The notes under the pieces are model-generated. The model was not told the origin of the DNA. It did not search any database and worked only from the letters and a program-made list of their open reading frames with translations. Shown here one piece after another: positions 4,778-6,981 of a stretch of DNA of 6,981 bases (the stretch's first letter is position 1; every line of letters begins with the position of its first letter). The DNA comes from Pseudomonadota bacterium (GTDB lineage Bacteria > Pseudomonadota > Gammaproteobacteria > Burkholderiales > Gallionellaceae), in the NCBI GenBank assembly GCA_021781695.1, contig JAJXWG010000086.1, forward strand, positions 1 to 6,981. The letters are read 5' to 3'. Made by a program: the position numbers and the translations under genes.

Positions 4778-6742
4778 ATGGATCAAACTGAATATATCGA
4801 TTTGCCCCCTTTGATGTCAGCGAGCGGAACTATCGTTCTGCCCGGCTCCAAGAGCATTTCCAACCGTGTGTTGCTTCTGGCCGCATTGTCCGACGGCGTG
4901 ACCGAGGTTCGCGACCTTCTTCATTCGGATGACACCGAACGCATGCTGGATGCTTTGCGCATCCTGGGAATTGCTGTAGAGCAGATTGAAGCAAATGCTT
5001 ATAAAATTACTGGTTGCGGCGGAAATTTCCCTGTCAAGGAAGCCGAGCTGTTTCTGGGCAATGCTGGCACCGCGTTCAGGCCGCTGACAGCTGCATTGGC
5101 GCTGTCAGGCGGCAATTACAGGCTTTCGGGTGTGGCGCGCATGCACGAGCGCCCGATCGGCGACCTGGTGGATGCGCTGCGACAATTGGGCGCTAACATA
5201 ACCTATCTCGGCAACGAAGGCTTCCCTCCGTTGCAGATTTCTCCCTCTGTTCTCGCGGGCGACACGGTTGAAGTAAGGGGCGATGTGTCCAGTCAGTTCC
5301 TCACGGGTCTTCTGATGGCATTGCCGCTCATAGGGCAGACGGTGAGAGTCGAAGTGCTAGGCGAGCTGATCTCGAAACCGTATATAGAGATTACGCTGGC
5401 GATGATGGCGCGCTTCGGTGTCGATGTGGTGAAGCAGGATGAGCAGAATTTCTTTGTGTTTGGCGGGCGCCGTTACAAGAGTCCGGGAACCATCCATGTT
5501 GAAGGCGATGCGTCAAGCGCGTCGTATTTTCTGGCCGCGGGTGCAATCGGCGGCGGCCCTGTGCGCGTGAATGGTGTCGGAAAAAACAGCGTGCAAGGCG
5601 ATGTACGCTTTGCAGAGGCGTTGGAAAAAATGGGCGCGCAGGTTGTCATGGGAGACAACTGGATGGAGGCTAAAGCGCCGGAGAGCGGCAAACTCAACGC
5701 CATCGACCTTGACTGCAACCACATACCGGATGCAGCGATGACGCTGGCAGTCGCAGCGCTTTATGCAGAGGGCACGACGATATTGCGCAACATCGCCAGC
5801 TGGCGCGTGAAGGAAACCGACAGGATATACGCGATGGCAACCGAGCTTCGCAAGGTCGGCGCAACCATTGAAGAAGGCGCAGACTTTATTCGCATCACCC
5901 CTCCAGCCATAAGCTACAAGCCACAAGCTACAGGCTCCTCCATCGATACCTACGACGACCATCGCATGGCGATGTGTTTTTCGCTGGCGGCTTTCGGACA
6001 TGGGGTGCGCATCAACGATCCTCATTGCGTTGCGAAAACTTTCCCTGATTATTTTTCTGCTTTTGCCAGCGTGACCCGCGCAGTTCCGGTAATTGCGATC
6101 GACGGTCCTTCCGCATCGGGCAAGGGAACGGTCGCGCAGAGAGTGGCTGACAGTCTGGGTTTTCATTATCTCGACAGCGGCGCCTTGTATCGTCTGCTGG
6201 CGCTGGCGGCAACACGCGATAGCGTATCGCTCGATGACGAGCGGGCGCTTGCAGACTTGGCTGGACGTATGAATGTCGAGTTCAGGGGAGTGCAAATCTG
6301 GCTGGACGACGTTCTGATGGGAGATGAATTGCGCGGTGAGGCGTGTGCAGCTGCGGCATCCAAAGTTGCTGCATTGCCGAAGGTCAGGGCAGCCTTGCTC
6401 GATAAACAGCGTTCATCAAGGCTCGCGCCGGGTCTTGTGACGGACGGGCGCGACATGGGGTCTGTGGTATTTCCCGATGCCGCGCTTAAAATATTTTTGA
6501 CCGCATCGGCAGAGGCTCGCGCAGAACGCCGATATAAGCAGTTGAAAGAAAAAGGAATGGATGCTAATATCGCTGTCCTTTTGCAGGATATCAGGGCGCG
6601 GGACGAGCGGGACAGTAATCGCAGTGCGGCGCCTTTGCAACAGTCCCCGGATGCGAGTCTGCTGGATACCACGGCTTTGAATATCGAGCAGGCGGTAGAG
6701 TCAGTGCTGATAGCTTACCGGGAAAAATGTCCGGCCCCATAG
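4778..6742 (+). CDS. aroA-cmk: Fused EPSP synthase (AroA) - cytidylate kinase (CMK)
   Basis: One 654-aa frame holds two complete enzymes. Residues 1 to about 431 are 3-phosphoshikimate 1-carboxyvinyltransferase: LPGSKSISNR (21-30, K25), LGNAGTAFRPL (93-103), RMHERPIGDL (121-130), SSQFLTGLLM (171-180), catalytic-type D318 and E346 (VKETDRI), TYDDHRM (391-397) and K420 in VAKTFPDYF. It looks like a class I EPSP synthase. Residues about 436-654 are cytidylate kinase, phosphorylating CMP/dCMP: P-loop GPSASGKGT (443-451), HYLDSGALYR (463-472), DGRDMGSVVFPDA (556-568), RAERR (581-585) and RARDERDSNRS (606-616). The linker is only about five residues. There is no stop between the parts and no SD before the internal GTG at 6071. 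ATG 4778 starts 37 nt after tyrA with only a weak GAAAG upstream, but the N-terminus fits the family. Residues about 377-390 carry a lineage-type insertion encoded by a 7-bp repeat. Confidence 0.94.
   Translation: MDQTEYIDLPPLMSASGTIVLPGSKSISNRVLLLAALSDGVTEVRDLLHSDDTERMLDALRILGIAVEQIEANAYKITGCGGNFPVKEAELFLGNAGTAFRPLTAALALSGGNYRLSGVARMHERPIGDLVDALRQLGANITYLGNEGFPPLQISPSVLAGDTVEVRGDVSSQFLTGLLMALPLIGQTVRVEVLGELISKPYIEITLAMMARFGVDVVKQDEQNFFVFGGRRYKSPGTIHVEGDASSASYFLAAGAIGGGPVRVNGVGKNSVQGDVRFAEALEKMGAQVVMGDNWMEAKAPESGKLNAIDLDCNHIPDAAMTLAVAALYAEGTTILRNIASWRVKETDRIYAMATELRKVGATIEEGADFIRITPPAISYKPQATGSSIDTYDDHRMAMCFSLAAFGHGVRINDPHCVAKTFPDYFSAFASVTRAVPVIAIDGPSASGKGTVAQRVADSLGFHYLDSGALYRLLALAATRDSVSLDDERALADLAGRMNVEFRGVQIWLDDVLMGDELRGEACAAAASKVAALPKVRAALLDKQRSSRLAPGLVTDGRDMGSVVFPDAALKIFLTASAEARAERRYKQLKEKGMDANIAVLLQDIRARDERDSNRSAAPLQQSPDASLLDTTALNIEQAVESVLIAYREKCPAP
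5902..5936 (+). repeat. Degenerate 7-bp tandem repeat inside aroA (consensus ACAAGCT/C)
   Basis: Five consecutive heptamers can be read: TCCAGCC, ATAAGCT, ACAAGCC, ACAAGCT and ACAGGCT. The middle units differ from each other at one or two positions; the first is the weakest (5 of 7). The stretch encodes residues about 376-386 of EPSP synthase (PAISYKPQATG), just before the conserved TYDDHRM segment. From memory of the E. coli enzyme, eight residues separate TPP from TYNDHRM; here fourteen do. The extra length of about 18 bp is near the 21 bp that three heptamers would add while keeping frame. Confidence 0.7.
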
Positions 6743-6756
6743 GAATGTCTCCTTTG

Positions 6757-6787
6757 GGTTTTTAACTAACCTTCTGTGCAAACAGAA
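6757..6787 (+). promoter_or_regulatory. rpsA: Two abutting small hairpins in the rpsA leader
   Basis: The first hairpin pairs GGTT (6757-6760) with AACC (6768-6771) around a 7-base loop. The second pairs TTCTGT (6772-6777) with ACAGAA (6782-6787) around GCAA, a GNRA-type tetraloop. A run of A then five T (6786-6795) follows, and then the SD. The second hairpin plus T-run resembles a weak intrinsic terminator. Its position directly before rpsA also fits a leader structure for autogenous control by S1, which is known in gammaproteobacteria. The stems are short and AU-rich; function is inference. Confidence 0.4.
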
Positions 6788-6795
6788 AAATTTTT

Positions 6796-6800
6796 AGGTG
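6796..6800 (+). promoter_or_regulatory. rpsA: Shine-Dalgarno site for rpsA
   Basis: AGGTG lies six bases before ATG 6807. It supports this start over the in-frame ATG at 6831, which has no comparable purine run. Confidence 0.65.
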
Positions 6801-6806
6801 TATTCG

Positions 6807-6981
6807 ATGAACGCAACCGCAGATGCAGCAATGAACCCCGACAGTTTCGCAGCAATGTTTGAAGAAAGTTTGACGCGCAAGGAAATGCGCGCAGGCGAAC
6901 TGATCACCGCACAAGTTGTGCGTATCGACCACAATGTGGTGGTCGTGAATGCCGGACTCAAGTCCGAAAGCTGGATTCCTG
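6807..6981 (+). CDS. rpsA: 30S ribosomal protein S1, 3' partial (first 58 codons)
   Basis: S1 binds mRNA on the 30S subunit and helps unfold and start translation on structured or weak-SD messages. The visible peptide begins MNATADAAMNPDSFAAMFEE. It continues with SLTRKEMRAGELITAQV and then VRIDHNVVVVNAGLKSESWIP, the typical S1 N-terminal ribosome-anchoring segment running into the first S1 repeat. The window ends one base into codon 59; the full protein is normally about 550-570 aa. The start is supported by AGGTG at 6796-6800. It lies 64 nt downstream of aroA-cmk, an order (cmk then rpsA) widely conserved in proteobacteria. It may have its own promoter within or after cmk, but I could not identify one with confidence. 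Confidence 0.95.
   Translation, partial: MNATADAAMNPDSFAAMFEESLTRKEMRAGELITAQVVRIDHNVVVVNAGLKSESWIP

Noticed and set aside
4755..4814. Small ORF starting at ATG 4755 across the tyrA-aroA gap
   Set aside because: It has no SD, reads out of frame into aroA and encodes nothing recognisable.
5513..6295. 260-aa open frame on the minus strand opposite aroA-cmk
   Set aside because: Shadow of the aroA-cmk coding strand, with no family features; its odd composition follows from the opposite-strand codons.

Overview
The window is a compact stretch of plus-strand housekeeping DNA, moderately GC-rich. It carries an aromatic amino acid 'supraoperon': pheA (5' end outside the window), hisC, a DAHP synthase gene (aroF type), a small TMEM175/DUF1211-family membrane protein gene, tyrA, a fused aroA-cmk gene, and the first 58 codons of rpsA. 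Gene order and protein sequences suggest a betaproteobacterium, perhaps near the Nitrosomonadales/Gallionellaceae. That placement is inferred from recognised family features; no search was run. In related gene clusters serC often lies upstream of pheA and could lie just outside the left edge.

Layout: 1-1022 end of bifunctional chorismate mutase/prephenate dehydratase; 1023-1129 the longest non-coding gap before hisC, with an imperfect 12-position hairpin, a five-codon mini-ORF and a pyrimidine tract; 1130-2245 hisC; 2242-3258 DAHP synthase, joined to hisC by an ATGA overlap; 3273-3875 the membrane protein, 14 nt downstream; 3850-4740 tyrA, overlapping the membrane protein gene; 4778-6742 aroA-cmk as one reading frame; 6743-6806 rpsA leader with two abutting small hairpins; 6807 to the end, rpsA. 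There is no gene-free stretch over 300 bases.

How the genes work together: DAHP synthase catalyses the first step of the shikimate pathway and EPSP synthase (AroA) the sixth. PheA and TyrA divide chorismate/prephenate between phenylalanine and tyrosine, and the HisC-type aminotransferase can supply the transamination step. CMK (CMP phosphorylation) and ribosomal protein S1 are growth-linked genes that commonly follow aroA in proteobacteria.

The most notable points are: the in-frame AroA-CMK fusion with almost no linker; a degenerate heptanucleotide tandem repeat inside the EPSP synthase coding region that adds about six residues just before the conserved TYDDHRM motif; and a putative TMEM175-type cation channel inserted with tight coupling between two shikimate/tyrosine genes. 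I see no mobile element, CRISPR array, tRNA or rRNA, and no clearly new multi-gene system.
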